Shown here: positions 32,412 to 41,812 of the stretch, piece after piece
Layout of the letters: every line of letters starts with the position of its first letter
Position numbering within the stretch: position 1 is the stretch's first letter
Source of the DNA: PFL42 sp963789825
GTDB lineage: Bacteria; Chloroflexota; Anaerolineae; Anaerolineales; E44-bin32
DNA length: 64,000 bases
Assembly (NCBI GenBank): GCA_963789825.1
Contig: CAWBME010000006.1
Coordinates: 1,120,421-1,184,420 of the forward strand
Direction of reading: 5' to 3'
The notes under the pieces: generated by a model
What the model saw: only the letters and a program-made list of their open reading frames with translations
What the model was told of the DNA's origin: nothing
Databases searched by the model: none
Program-made: the position numbers and the translations under genes

Positions 32412-33931
32412 TCACGCTTCGTGCTGTCCGTTCATCCGGTGGTGGATTGGCCGCAGTGCGGTGTACAGAGACTGGAAGGTTGTGTAGGCAGGCCGATAGC
32501 TGTCGAAGGCGGATGGCGCCGGAGTCACCACCCGCTCAGGCTGGAGCAGATTGCCCAGCGAGGCGATCGAGGGATGCACCCCCAAGCCGACGGCCGCTAG
32601 CAGCCCGGCGCCGACCGCCGAGGCCTCCTGCGGCCAGGGCATGACCTCCATCGTGCGCCCGGTGATGTCGGCCAGGATCTGCACCCAGGGCGCGCTGCGT
32701 GCCCCGCCGCCGATCACCCGCAGCGGATCCGGGCGAAAGCCGAACCCCCGCTGCAGCGACTCGAGCAGCCAGCGGTAGTTGAAGGCAACTCCTTCATAGA
32801 TCGCACGCGCCATGTCACCGCGGGTGTGGTTCGTCCCCAGGTTGATGAAGGAGGCCCGCAGCCGCTCATCGGCCACCGGCGCCCGCTCGCCGTACATCCA
32901 GGGTGTGAAGAGTAGATTGCCAGCACCGGGCGGCGAGGCGGCAACCTCGCGGTCCATCGTCTGGTAGCCCTCGCCTGCCGGCTGCATGCCGTACAGGGTC
33001 TCGACGGCCCAACGCAGGCAGCCGGCCGCAGTCTCCATCTCGGCGATGAGCAGAAAGTGCTGCGGATCGGCCGACTGCAGCGTGACGATGCCGCCCTTGC
33101 CCGTCACCTTGCGCCTGGTGATCAACCCGACGAAACCCGAGGTCCCCAGCGTCAGCTGACCATCTCCGTCGCCGACTGCGCCGGCGCCCACCGGGGCGCT
33201 CATTCCATCCCCGGCGCCGCCAAAGACCGGCGTGCCGGCCCGCAGCCCGAGATCGGCTGCAGCCGAGGGCGTCAGCCCGCCCACCTGGTCGATCGACCGC
33301 ACCAGATCGGGGAACTTGGCCCGGTCGAGGCCGAACAGTCGCATCATGCCCTCGTCCCAGATCTTGTGCTTGAGGTGGAACAGCCCGGTGACGCTGGCCA
33401 CGCTCCACTCCACGACCCGACGGCCGGTGGTGCGCAACAGCAGGTAGCCGCCGACGTCGACCAGCGTGGCGGCCCGGCGATACACCTCCGGCTCGTGCTT
33501 CTTCAGCCAGAGCATCTTCGGCAGCACGTCCTTGCCGGTGATCCCCGCCCCGACAATGGCGGCGAAGATGCGCTCGCCGCCGAACCGGCGCATGATGCCG
33601 CGCGCCTCGATGCCCGCCCTTCCATCGAGCCAGGAGATGCAGGGACGAAGCGGGACGCCGGCGGAGTCGAGGGGGATCAAGTTGACCATCTGCGTGGTGA
33701 AAGCTATCCCGGCGATCTGTTCCGGCCCGGTGCCTGGCTGCCTGCAGCACGCCGTCGCGTGGTGGCGGCAATGGCGCGCCACCAGTCTTCCGGATCCTGC
33801 TCCGCCCACAGCGGCCTGGGGTAGGTCGTCGGATAGGGTTCGAAGGCGGTGGCCCGCACCTGGCCGTCCGTGCTGATCAGCACAGCCTTGGTGCCACTGG
33901 TTCCGACGTCGTAGGCAAGCACAAGGTCCAT
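32412..33931 (-). CDS. FGGY family carbohydrate kinase (xylulokinase-like), one frameshift
   Basis: ATP-dependent sugar or polyol kinase. The N-terminal lobe has LVLAYDVGTSGTKAVLIS and PLWAEQDPEDWW; then come ISWLDGRAGIEARGI, GGAGDGMSAPVGAGAV and TLGTSGFVGLIT. The C-terminal lobe has ARAIYEGVAFNYRWLLE and VIGGGARSAPWVQILADITG. About 507 residues after correcting one indel near 33735. ATG at 33931 follows GGGAGGG. It is the first full gene of the leftward cluster. A kinase ahead of a phospho-substrate lyase makes biochemical sense, but FGGY members are not known to act on sphingoid bases; a polyol or ketose is the family norm. Confidence 0.85.
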
Positions 33932-33960
33932 CGTCCCTCCCTAGTCTGGTCTCAGCAATC

Positions 33961-34194
33961 TCATCCTGGCGCGCGTCCTCCAAGCCTTGCTCGGCGGTTG
34001 CGGAGGTGCCAGGGGAGTTGCATCCCGAAGGCTTGCCTGGCTATCTGCCACGGATAGAACATGTTCAACTCGGCCGAGAGCACCCTGATACAGTGCTCGG
34101 CGCAGTCACCGACCTTCGGACCGCTGGTTCCCAGGTCAGTCACCAGGGCAGACTCGCGCGATGGCCCAGCGTTCGACAGGATTGGGGTCTCCAT
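33961..34194 (-). pseudogene. Leader ORF with an FGGY kinase N-terminal motif (probable relic)
   Basis: The 77-codon frame starts METPILSNAGPS after AGAAGGA and soon reads LVTDLGTSGPKVGD, the phosphate-binding loop that opens one FGGY kinase subtype. The similarity ends there. It lies between the cluster promoter and the intact kinase, so it would be the first translated frame of the transcript. It is probably the 5' remnant of a second kinase whose C-terminal lobe type appears at 32043-32405; an unrelated leader peptide cannot be excluded. Confidence 0.5.
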
Positions 34195-34251
34195 CGCGTC
34201 CTTCTCACGCTGGGCCCGACCCAACTCCGGTGTGACCAGCGGCCGAGCCCA

Positions 34252-34273
34252 AATGTATGTACGTATATACATT
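34252..34273. promoter_or_regulatory. Palindromic operator, GntR/HutC style
   Basis: Left arm AATGTATGTAC and right arm GTATATACATT are inverted copies with one mismatch, centred on a TACGTA core. GTATATAC is the kind of core bound by HutC-type GntR regulators. The site abuts and overlaps the -10 of the leftward cluster promoter, between the kinase cluster and the divergent synthase gene. Confidence 0.6.
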
Positions 34274-34299
34274 CTAGCCCGACAACCAGCGGGAGACAA
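34271..34299 (-). promoter_or_regulatory. Promoter of the kinase-lyase-AOR cluster
   Basis: On the minus strand TTGTCT (34299-34294), a 17-bp spacer and TAGAAT (34276-34271). The transcript would start near 34264, inside the palindromic operator. Confidence 0.6.
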
Positions 34300-34497
34300 G
34301 CCTGGGGGGCGCGCCCCGCGCGGTCTCGACGGTCACCCCTGAGGGAGCTGGGGTTGGGTGGCCAAATCGAGCGGCTGGAAGGGCCGCTGGCGCCGGCGCC
34401 ACCCGGGACCGCCCGGCCCCGGTCAGGACAGCCCAGAGGCGACGGGCCGCAGGTGGTGTTATAAGTGGTCAATGCTCGCTTGATTCGGGAGAGCCCA

Positions 34498-35769
34498 ATG
34501 GTTGGAAGCATGAACGCGGCAGACGCACCGACTGAGGTCCCGACGCCGTCCTTCTTCGAGCGGCCGGGCGTGCAGCAAGTGATGCTCCCCGTCGGTCCTG
34601 GGATTCCACTGGGAATGGAGAGCATCTCCTGCCCCGAACTCGGAATCGGTGGAGTGTACGGCTCGTGGGGCAAGAGCTATGACAACCGGACCTTGCGAGG
34701 TTTCCTCGAGAGCCGCCTCGGCGAACCGATGCGGGACGAGGAGATCATGAGCCTGGCTGAGCTTGGCTTCCTGTACCGGCATCACGTTGCCGACCTTTCG
34801 GAGGCCGAGCATCTGGAGTTGGAGCTCGAAGTCGGGGCGCGCATGCTGCGCGAGGCGGCACGCGTCAACGGCTGGGACCCGACCGAGGTGAAGGGCGTTC
34901 TGATCGGGATGAGTGCCCCGGTGGCGGACGACTACGTGGCTCAGATCGCCCGGCGTGCGGGGATCTCCGACGATACCCTGCTGGTGAGCGTTCACAAGGC
35001 ATGTGATGGGTCGGTGGGCGCGTTGCACCTTGCGCTCAACCGGGAGCTGGCCCAGGCCGGCCAGGTCAACATCGCCGAGGCATTGCGTGGCCAGAAGATC
35101 CTGGTGGGCGGGATCGAGGGTCTGAGCCGGTTCACACGCCACACGCGCGACAGAAACGCACTCCAGCTCTTCGGCAACGGCGCCGGCGTGATCGGCGTCA
35201 TCCCGGGTCAGACGATGAAGTTCCTGGTGGGCAAGAGCCACGAAGTCTTCGACCACGAGGGGCTTCTCAAGGTGAGGATGCTCTATCCCTACTCTGGGGC
35301 CCAGGAAGCCGGTCGACCGCTCGTCCAGGTCTCGCAAGATCTGCCGGATCGAGTACGAGTCGCCGGTTTGATGCATGAGCCGGAGGATGGCAGCCCGGTC
35401 GTGATGGCCGGAATGATGGGCATGGTCAAACTATTCGTCAGGACCGGCGTTAGCGTCGTGTCGGACGTGGTTCGAGAGTATCAGGCCTTGATGGACAAAC
35501 TGGGCACACCGGACAAGCCGATTGCTGTGGCCATCGTCCACCACGCCAACTACAAGATCAACCAGCTCAAGGCGAAGCATCTCAGCAAGGAGGGTATCCG
35601 GTTCCCCATGCCCTGGCTGTTGAGTGAGTTCGGCAACGTCAGCGCCGCCTCGAACATGATTGCCTTCTTGCGCCAGCTGCCCAAGCTCCGTCCCGGCGAT
35701 CACGTGCTCTTCGATGGTTTTGGCGCGGGCACGTACTACGACGTCCTGGCCGTGGAATTGGGCACCTGA
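34498..35769 (+). CDS. 3-oxoacyl-ACP synthase III (KAS III / FabH-like thiolase-fold enzyme)
   Basis: Condensing enzyme of the thiolase superfamily. The catalytic triad is visible: Cys in VHKACDGSVGALHLAL, His in AIVHHANYKIN and Asn in EFGNVSAASNMIAFL. The typical C-terminal DGFGAGTYYDVLAVEL closes the protein. At 423 residues it is longer than housekeeping FabH (~320) because of an extended N-terminus and inserts, as in secondary-metabolite and specialised lipid KAS III enzymes. ATG at 34498 has GGGAGAG 5 nt upstream. It is transcribed away from the kinase-lyase-AOR cluster across a shared regulatory region. Confidence 0.85.
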   Translation: MVGSMNAADAPTEVPTPSFFERPGVQQVMLPVGPGIPLGMESISCPELGIGGVYGSWGKSYDNRTLRGFLESRLGEPMRDEEIMSLAELGFLYRHHVADLSEAEHLELELEVGARMLREAARVNGWDPTEVKGVLIGMSAPVADDYVAQIARRAGISDDTLLVSVHKACDGSVGALHLALNRELAQAGQVNIAEALRGQKILVGGIEGLSRFTRHTRDRNALQLFGNGAGVIGVIPGQTMKFLVGKSHEVFDHEGLLKVRMLYPYSGAQEAGRPLVQVSQDLPDRVRVAGLMHEPEDGSPVVMAGMMGMVKLFVRTGVSVVSDVVREYQALMDKLGTPDKPIAVAIVHHANYKINQLKAKHLSKEGIRFPMPWLLSEFGNVSAASNMIAFLRQLPKLRPGDHVLFDGFGAGTYYDVLAVELGT

Positions 35770-36297
35770 AGCCTGGCGGACCATGCCCATGACAAACGCT
35801 GGAGACTGGCCCTCCGCCGTGAATTGCTGCCACGCGACGGGTGTGTGCCGTCGGTCAACCGCTGTCCAGCCGGCCTGACGCGGTCGCACCGGATCCAGCT
35901 GGTGACGCCGCAGGAAGACTGGAATTGGACGGGGGTCAACCCTCTCTGCCCCCACTTGGCGAGGGAGCCAATGGGCCCGCGCACTGCCCTCGACGGCTTC
36001 AGCCGCATCCTGAAGCGGGCAGGCCAGCCTGAGAAACGCAATGTATACGCCTCGCAGGTCCGTATTTCGGTAGGCCCAGGCTGCGACCTCTGATTCGCGC
36101 ACGAGCAGGGGTACCCCGCCAGCCAAGTTGCCCTAGAATGAAGGGGCCAACCCGAGCCCGCCGACCGGATTGGCGGGTCGCTTTCTGACCACAACGTTCT
36201 CGAGTTGAGATCGCCCGGACGTTGGCGCCTCTTGGCCTGGGGTCTTCGATGCAGAACCGGCTGTTGGCAGCCAGAGCGCCTATGGAGCAACCGCCCC
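35770..36297. other. Intergenic region after the KAS III gene
   Basis: A plus-strand frame (35824-36093) and antisense frames are open here, but no domain, RBS or close family pattern was recognised. Nothing else was seen. Confidence 0.4.
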
Positions 36298-36855
36298 ATG
36301 GACCCTTTCGCCTACCTGTCAGTTCTCGTCTCGATTGTGCTCGGATTGGGGATCACGCAGCTCCTGATGGGATTCTCGCGGTGGCTGGAGCAGCGCAAGG
36401 CATTTGGCGCATTTGGGCCTGCAATTGCCTGGGCCGCCATCCTACTGCTGGTGCACTTCCAGTCCTGGTGGTCGATGTACGGCATGCGGACCTATGTGGA
36501 TTGGAACTTCGTGCAGTTCTCGATGGTCCTTCTCCAGCCAATCCTCTTGTTCCTGCTCGCGGTTCTCATCTTTCCTAGCTCCACTTCCCCAGATCAGAAC
36601 TTGCGCAGCACCTTCTTCCACCAGCGGCCATGGTTCTTTGGGCTCATCCTCACGTTGCTCGTCGCCAGTCTCCTCAAGGATCTTGCGCGCAGCGGCACTC
36701 TGCCGGAAGCGGCGAACGTCGGGTTCCACGTTGCTGGGATCGTGGTTGCGGGGCTAGGGCTAGCGCTGAAGGACGAGCGCACCCATCGTTGGCTTGCCTA
36801 CTTCGCGCTGTTGTCATTTGTCGCCTACATCGCCGTGCTCTTTGCCGAGCTGTAG
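36298..36855 (+). CDS. Integral membrane protein of unknown function (185 aa)
   Basis: Six hydrophobic segments are visible, beginning YLSVLVSIVLGLGITQLLMG and ending YFALLSFVAYIAVLFAEL, with short charged loops. It resembles small uncharacterised bacterial proteins with the GLGITQLL opening. The ATG at 36298 is chosen where the first helix starts; the RBS (GGAG, 12 nt away) is weak. Confidence 0.6.
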   Translation: MDPFAYLSVLVSIVLGLGITQLLMGFSRWLEQRKAFGAFGPAIAWAAILLLVHFQSWWSMYGMRTYVDWNFVQFSMVLLQPILLFLLAVLIFPSSTSPDQNLRSTFFHQRPWFFGLILTLLVASLLKDLARSGTLPEAANVGFHVAGIVVAGLGLALKDERTHRWLAYFALLSFVAYIAVLFAEL

Positions 36856-37192
36856 CAGTGCGTCGAGTGGAATCTCACTTGAACATGTCCACGCCGCCTG
36901 AGCAGCCTTCGCAACCGCCGCCCAATGACTCGCTCAAGCCCTTCCGGGATACTGCGCGACCCCTTCCGGATCCCTGCAAGGGCAAGCCGTCTCAGCTCGC
37001 GGGCCAACAGGCATGCAGGTTGACCCACTTGCAGGAGGGCCCGAGAATAGGGGTGAACCGGAGGCGTGCAGCCGCGCTGCTGCGAAGGCCCATCCCGAAG
37101 CGAGTGTCCATTGGGCGGGACGGACGGACTTGCGCCTTTGGTGGCGGGTCGCCGACACTCACCCATCCATCTGCCGATCCCCGAGGATGACC
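36856..37192. other. Intergenic region
   Basis: No gene was recognised before the epimerase; the epimerase frame is open from 37013 but similarity starts at 37193. Confidence 0.45.
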
Positions 37193-38215
37193 ATGAAGAT
37201 CCTGTTCATTGGCGGCACCGGATTGATCAGCTCAGCTTGTTCGGAGTTGGCCCTGCAACGCGGCTTCGAACTCCACCTCCTCAATCGGGGCCAGTCGAAG
37301 AAGTATCCGATCCCTCCCGGAGCACGGATCCTGACCGCCGATGTGCACCACGCGGCCGAGGCGGCAGAGCAACTGCGGAACCACAAGTTCGACGCCGTGG
37401 TGGACTGGATCGCCTTCACCCCCGCCGACATCGAGAGAGACCTCGCACTCTTCACCGGCAAGACGCGCCAGTTCGTCTTCATCAGTTCAGCCAGCGCCTA
37501 CCAGAAGCCGCCCGGCCACTACCTCATCACCGAAGAGACCCCGCTGGCCAACCCCTATTGGGAGTACTCTCGTCAGAAGATCGCCTGTGAGGAGCGCCTG
37601 ATGCAGGCCCATCGGGAACAGGGCTTCCCGGTCACCATCGTGCGTCCCTCGCTCACCTACGGGCCATCGCAGATCCCGCTGTGCGTCGGCAGCTGGCAAC
37701 ACCCCTACACCGTCATCGATCGGATGCAGCGGGGGCAGCCAGTCATCGTGCCCGGGGACGGGACCTCACTCTGGGTCCTGACCTGGAACGGCGACTTCGC
37801 CAAGGGGTTGGTTGGCCTCTTGGGCCGAGAGGACACCCTCGGCCACGCTTTTCACATCACATCCGATGAAGTGCTGACTTGGGATCAGATCTATCGCCAG
37901 GCCGGGCAGGCCATGGGGATGGAGCCGGACATCATCCACATCCCATCCGACCTGATCGCCGCCTATGACCCTGACGCAGTCGGCAGCCTGATCGGCGACA
38001 AGGCCAACAGCGCCGTATTCGACAACAGCAAGATCAAGCGATTCGTGCCTGATTTCGTGGCGACCGTGCCCTGGTCGGAGGGCGTGCGCCGGGCACTCGC
38101 CTGGCATACGGCGCATCCGGAATTCTGTACGATCGATCACGAGGCCAATGCGCGTTGGGACACGATCATCGCCGCCTATCGACGGGTGTTTGCTGGGCCC
38201 AACTCTCCTAGCTAG
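37193..38215 (+). CDS. NAD(P)-dependent epimerase/dehydratase (extended SDR, atypical)
   Basis: The 340-residue protein opens KILFIGGTGLISSACSELA, a Rossmann nucleotide loop of GGTGxIS type. It has FVFISSASAYQKP, a catalytic YSRQK (Tyr-x3-Lys) and IVRPSLTYGPSQIPL. The C-terminal part HITSDEVLTWDQIYRQ is typical of NAD-dependent epimerases related to plastid CSP41 and bacterial isoflavone-reductase-like proteins. The substrate is probably a nucleotide sugar or related polyol, not established. ATG at 37193 has GAGG 7 nt upstream. It stands alone. Confidence 0.85.
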   Translation: MKILFIGGTGLISSACSELALQRGFELHLLNRGQSKKYPIPPGARILTADVHHAAEAAEQLRNHKFDAVVDWIAFTPADIERDLALFTGKTRQFVFISSASAYQKPPGHYLITEETPLANPYWEYSRQKIACEERLMQAHREQGFPVTIVRPSLTYGPSQIPLCVGSWQHPYTVIDRMQRGQPVIVPGDGTSLWVLTWNGDFAKGLVGLLGREDTLGHAFHITSDEVLTWDQIYRQAGQAMGMEPDIIHIPSDLIAAYDPDAVGSLIGDKANSAVFDNSKIKRFVPDFVATVPWSEGVRRALAWHTAHPEFCTIDHEANARWDTIIAAYRRVFAGPNSPS

Positions 38216-38234
38216 GGAAGACCGGGAACTCGGT

Positions 38235-38278
38235 GGTACGGAGTGGCCGTTCCCGATCGATGATGTCCACTCCGTACC
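38235..38278 (+). terminator. Stem-loop after the epimerase gene
   Basis: A perfect 12-bp inverted repeat (GGTACGGAGTGG at 38235-38246 and its complement at 38267-38278) with a 20-nt loop lies 19 bp after the epimerase stop. No T-tract follows, so termination is only likely, not certain. Confidence 0.45.
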
Positions 38279-38645
38279 GGGGCCTGCCCGCTGGGAGACC
38301 ACGCGGGAGGTGGATGCGCCCGAGCCAAATGCCCCTAGAATCATCCGTGTGCAACGGGACATCAAGTCATGCAATCACGCACCGCAGGCAGCGCTCATGT
38401 CCCAGTGCTCGAAGTCGCATCGCCTCTGGGAACCTTCGTGGAGATCGGCTGCCAGCTGAGCATCTGGCTCGTGTGAGGATTGCTCGCAGCCTGGATTGCC
38501 GATAGCATGAATTGAAGGCTATGAGCTGGTACTTCTTGGGCCTGCCATTTGGGCCAATTGCTTTTCTGGGATCCGCTCTTCCGGGAGCGCAGTGGGGCTC
38601 TTCTCCCGCCCGTCGGTCGGTCCATCCGAGACAAAGGAGAGATCG
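38279..38645. other. Intergenic region
   Basis: No gene was recognised here. Confidence 0.45.
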
Positions 38646-39320
38646 ATGAAAGAGTGCACCACGTGCCGCAACCAAATGGAAGACCTGCGACATACGTGTC
38701 CGCACTGCGGCGGAGAGTCCTTTCTATCCGTGGGATCCGCCGATGACCCTGCGTCATCGCTTGTTGCGATGCAGAGGCAGATGGAAGCAAAGCAGCACGT
38801 GGATCGGGGTGGCCAACTCATCCTGCAGGGACACTATGGCCAGGCCGAAGCGGAACTCCGAAAAGCCATCGAGATCAACCCCTTCAACGCCACGGCGCAC
38901 GCCAACATCGGCAACGTATTCATTCGCCAAGAGCGGTACATGGAGGCTATCCCATGGCTTGAGAAGGCCCTTGAACTGAACCCATGGATTGATGGGGTTC
39001 CAGAGGCACTGGTACGGGCGAGAGAAGCCGCCCAGAACGAGCCGTACGCAAGAACTGTAGGAAGGTACCAGAAGGTGGGTGCCTGGATTGGAGCGCTCCT
39101 CCTGGCGCCTGCGTTCCTCGTGATAGCCTGTTTACAGCCGATTGATGGCGTGCCGGGATACGAACTGATCACCCGAGAAGACTTCTCGATCATTTTCGGC
39201 TTCGCATTCAGCTTCCTAGTTGGCGCGCTCGTGGGTGCCATAGTTGGCATCTGGCTCGGTAGCAGGGCAGGCAAGAAGAGGGCAGCGAAGTTAGGACTGA
39301 CCGCCAAGGGATATGTCTGA
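38646..39320 (+). CDS. Zinc-ribbon, TPR and two-helix membrane protein
   Basis: The 224-residue protein starts MKECTTCRNQ and has a second CPHCGG, so two CxxC knuckles form a zinc ribbon (residues 4-24). TPR units follow: GQLILQGHYGQAEAELRKAI and NIGNVFIRQERYMEAIPWLE. Two membrane helices come last, GAWIGALLLAPAFLVIACL and FGFAFSFLVGALVGAIVGIW. ATG at 38646 follows AAAGGAGAG. It is probably a membrane-tethered scaffold; partners are unknown. Confidence 0.7.
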   Translation: MKECTTCRNQMEDLRHTCPHCGGESFLSVGSADDPASSLVAMQRQMEAKQHVDRGGQLILQGHYGQAEAELRKAIEINPFNATAHANIGNVFIRQERYMEAIPWLEKALELNPWIDGVPEALVRAREAAQNEPYARTVGRYQKVGAWIGALLLAPAFLVIACLQPIDGVPGYELITREDFSIIFGFAFSFLVGALVGAIVGIWLGSRAGKKRAAKLGLTAKGYV

Positions 39321-39929
39321 ACAACAAGCCGGCGGCCCCAGAGTCAACCCATGCCCGCTTCCCGTCAGCGCTGGATGGGGTAGGCCCTACCTCGACGACG
39401 CCGCCAGGAACACTCGGTGCGAACTGCTCTTTTCCGGTACGCGGGTTGCGGGAAGAAGGACCACCAGTTTGACCACCTCCGTCGCTGGTTGACGACGAAG
39501 CCTTTGTGATGAGCGGGCCAGGCATCGAGGCTGCCTTCCCCTGCTCGTGTGGCAAGATGTGTTTGCGACCCTCGAAGGGAATCCAGATCTCCGAGTGAAG
39601 CGGGGGCTCCTGGACATCCCTAGGATGGACGCCATCCTGAAGCATCAAGTTGTCGGCCACAGGCCGCAGGGCGCCAGATGGGACGTGAGGCGAGCCAGCC
39701 CCCCCTATGAAGCGTCCGGACGCAAGATTTTCCCGCGCGGGGTCCCCCCCGTCCTTCCTCGGGGATGCGCACGACTACCGAAGGGCGCACACGGGGGTGT
39801 GAGCACGAGGGCAGACCGGAGTTCTAACGAGGACCGGCGGTGAGCCCCGAGGCGTTGCGTGGCTGCCAAGGCAGGGTCGGCTCACCGACCGGAGTGGCAG
39901 ATATGGGGCGACAAGGCCCGCGTGAGGGC
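39321..39929. other. Intergenic region
   Basis: Frames on both strands (for example minus 39387-39660 from a GTG) are open but show no domain. No regulatory site stood out. Confidence 0.4.
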
Positions 39930-41111
39930 TTAGGGGAGAGCGCCGAACGCAACCGTGACGGACATGCCTGGTCGAAGGCCATCGGGAATCTCATCCAGGG
40001 CGACGATGACCTGGTAGACCACGTCTCCCCCCAGCGTCTGGGAAGTCGGCGCGATGGCAATGACGTGCCCGGGAGCCTGCGTGCCAAGCGCCTCCACTTC
40101 AGCCGTCACCGGCTGCCCGACAGCTACGTTGGGGAGGTCGAGCTCACTCAGATCGGTCGTTTTCACCTGCAAGTGCTCGATATCGGTCACCAACACCACT
40201 GCCTGTCCTGCCTGGGCGGATTCCCCCAGCCGGACATCCACGCGCCCAACGACGCCGCCGAACGGCGACACGATGCGAGTCGCCTCCAGCCCGGCCTCGG
40301 CCGCAACGACGGCGTCCTGCGCGCTCTGAAGCGCAGTCAACATCGTTCCCGAGGCCTCAGGCGGGATCGGCTTCCCGTGCAGCGCAGCCGCGTACCACTC
40401 GGCCTCCTGGACCGCAGCGACCGCCGCATCCAGGTTGGCCTGGGTCAGTGCCACGTCAATCTCCGAGGGTTGGCCCGTGTACCAGTTGTAGTTGCCGGTG
40501 AGCTTGTTGAGGTTGATCTGTGCGCTAGTGTAGCGCAGCTCAGCCTTGGCCCGGTCTGTGTCATTCTTCGGCAGATCCTGCAAGTTGTTGAAATCGCGCG
40601 ATGCGCCCGCCAGTTCCTTGCGAGCGAGCGTGATCTGTGCGGCCAGATTGTCGATGAACGCCTCGGTGGCCCGAGGATAGGAAAGCGAAACTACCTTCTT
40701 CTGCGCCTTATCCTGAGCCTCCTTCGCTGAGGCCACCGCCTGATCGGCTGCGGCAACGGCGGCCGGCGACTTCATCTCCCGCAAGACCCGCCGCGCTCGA
40801 TCGAGCTCAAGTTGAGCGGACGTACTGTCCAGCTCGACCAGCACCTCCCCGGCCTTGACCGAGTCTCCCAGTGCCACTTGAACCGCCGTCACCAGGCCGC
40901 CCTGATCGAAGGCCAGACTGGCTTCGTTGGCCGAGGCCACAACGCCAGAGGCCGTGGCCTCACCGAACGTGGGCCCTGGCGTCGAGGGTGAGCTGCCCAC
41001 ATCGAGGACCACGGTCGGCAGCGGCGTTGGACCCCCGCCGATGCTTCCGCAACCAGCAGCCAGCAACAGCAAGGGGAGGAGAAGGGCGGCACGACGCATT
41101 GCGTTACGCAT
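39930..41111 (-). CDS. Efflux periplasmic adaptor (MacA/HlyD-type) lipoprotein
   Basis: Membrane-fusion protein of a tripartite exporter. A signal peptide ends in the lipobox LLAAGC. The barrel-sandwich hybrid has VQVALGDSVKAGEVLVELD and RIVSPFGGVVGRVDVRLGE, separated by a long coiled coil (residues ~100-250, with KEAQDKAQKKV and RKELAGASRDFNNL). The C-terminal domain ends GLRPGMSVTVAFG. In total 393 residues. The start overlaps the ATPase stop within ATGCGTAA context. It is the last gene of a four-gene leftward operon with the ATPase and two FtsX-like permeases. Confidence 0.85.
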   Translation of the reverse strand: MRNAMRRAALLLPLLLLAAGCGSIGGGPTPLPTVVLDVGSSPSTPGPTFGEATASGVVASANEASLAFDQGGLVTAVQVALGDSVKAGEVLVELDSTSAQLELDRARRVLREMKSPAAVAAADQAVASAKEAQDKAQKKVVSLSYPRATEAFIDNLAAQITLARKELAGASRDFNNLQDLPKNDTDRAKAELRYTSAQINLNKLTGNYNWYTGQPSEIDVALTQANLDAAVAAVQEAEWYAAALHGKPIPPEASGTMLTALQSAQDAVVAAEAGLEATRIVSPFGGVVGRVDVRLGESAQAGQAVVLVTDIEHLQVKTTDLSELDLPNVAVGQPVTAEVEALGTQAPGHVIAIAPTSQTLGGDVVYQVIVALDEIPDGLRPGMSVTVAFGALP

Positions 41112-41799
41112 TCATGGGCGGCGCGCCGTTGTCGGCAATGACGCCATCGCGCAGCGTGATGACCCGCCGGGCATACTTGATCACGCGCGGATCGTGCGTG
41201 GCGAAGACGAAGGTGACCCCCGTCTCCTGGTTCAGGCGCACCATCGTCTCCATGACGGCTTCGCCGTTGGCCGTGTCGAGGTTGGCAGTCGGCTCGTCGG
41301 CCAGGATCATGGAGGGGCTGCCCGCCAGGGCGCGGGCGACCGCCACGCGCTGCTGCTCACCGCCGCTGAGCTGGTCCGGGCGGTGGTGTGCACGATCGGG
41401 CAGCCCGACGGACTCGAGCAGTCCCGTCACTCGTTCCTTTCGTTCCGCCGCAGGTTTTCCGGTAAGGAGCAAGGGCAGCTCGACATTCTCATAGGCCGTC
41501 AGGGTCGGGATCAAAGCGAAGAACTGGAAGATGAACCCGATCGTGCCCCGGCGCATGTCCGCCCGCTGGTTGCGATTGAGCTGGCTGACGTCCTTGCCGT
41601 TGATGAGCACGCGGCCGCTCGTCGGCCGATCGAGGCAGCCCAGGAGCTGCAGCAAGGTCGTCTTGCCCGACCCGGAAGGGCCGACCAACGCTGCGAATTC
41701 CCCCTTCTCGATCGACAGGCTGACGCCGCGCAGCGCTTGCGTCTCGAGCGTGCCGATCTTGTAGACCCGCGTGACGTTTTCTGTCTTGGCGACTTCCAT
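41104..41799 (-). CDS. ABC transporter ATPase (MacB/LolD type)
   Basis: The 231-residue ATPase has Walker A LVGPSGSGKTTLLQLLG, Q-loop IGFIFQFFALIPTLTAYENV, signature LSGGEQQRVAVARALA, Walker B ILADEPTANLD and the H-loop FATHDP. These match the LolD/MacB subfamily that powers FtsX-type permeases rather than importers. ATG at 41799 begins the family sequence; the frame is open further upstream over permease 2. It lies between the permease and adaptor genes. Confidence 0.9.
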   Translation of the reverse strand: MEVAKTENVTRVYKIGTLETQALRGVSLSIEKGEFAALVGPSGSGKTTLLQLLGCLDRPTSGRVLINGKDVSQLNRNQRADMRRGTIGFIFQFFALIPTLTAYENVELPLLLTGKPAAERKERVTGLLESVGLPDRAHHRPDQLSGGEQQRVAVARALAGSPSMILADEPTANLDTANGEAVMETMVRLNQETGVTFVFATHDPRVIKYARRVITLRDGVIADNGAPPMNA

Positions 41800-41812
41800 C
41801 GGAGGCGCTCCT

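Noticed and set aside
36856..37192. Upstream extension of the epimerase to 37013
   Set aside because: The extra 60 residues lack the Rossmann start, and GAGG precedes ATG 37193.
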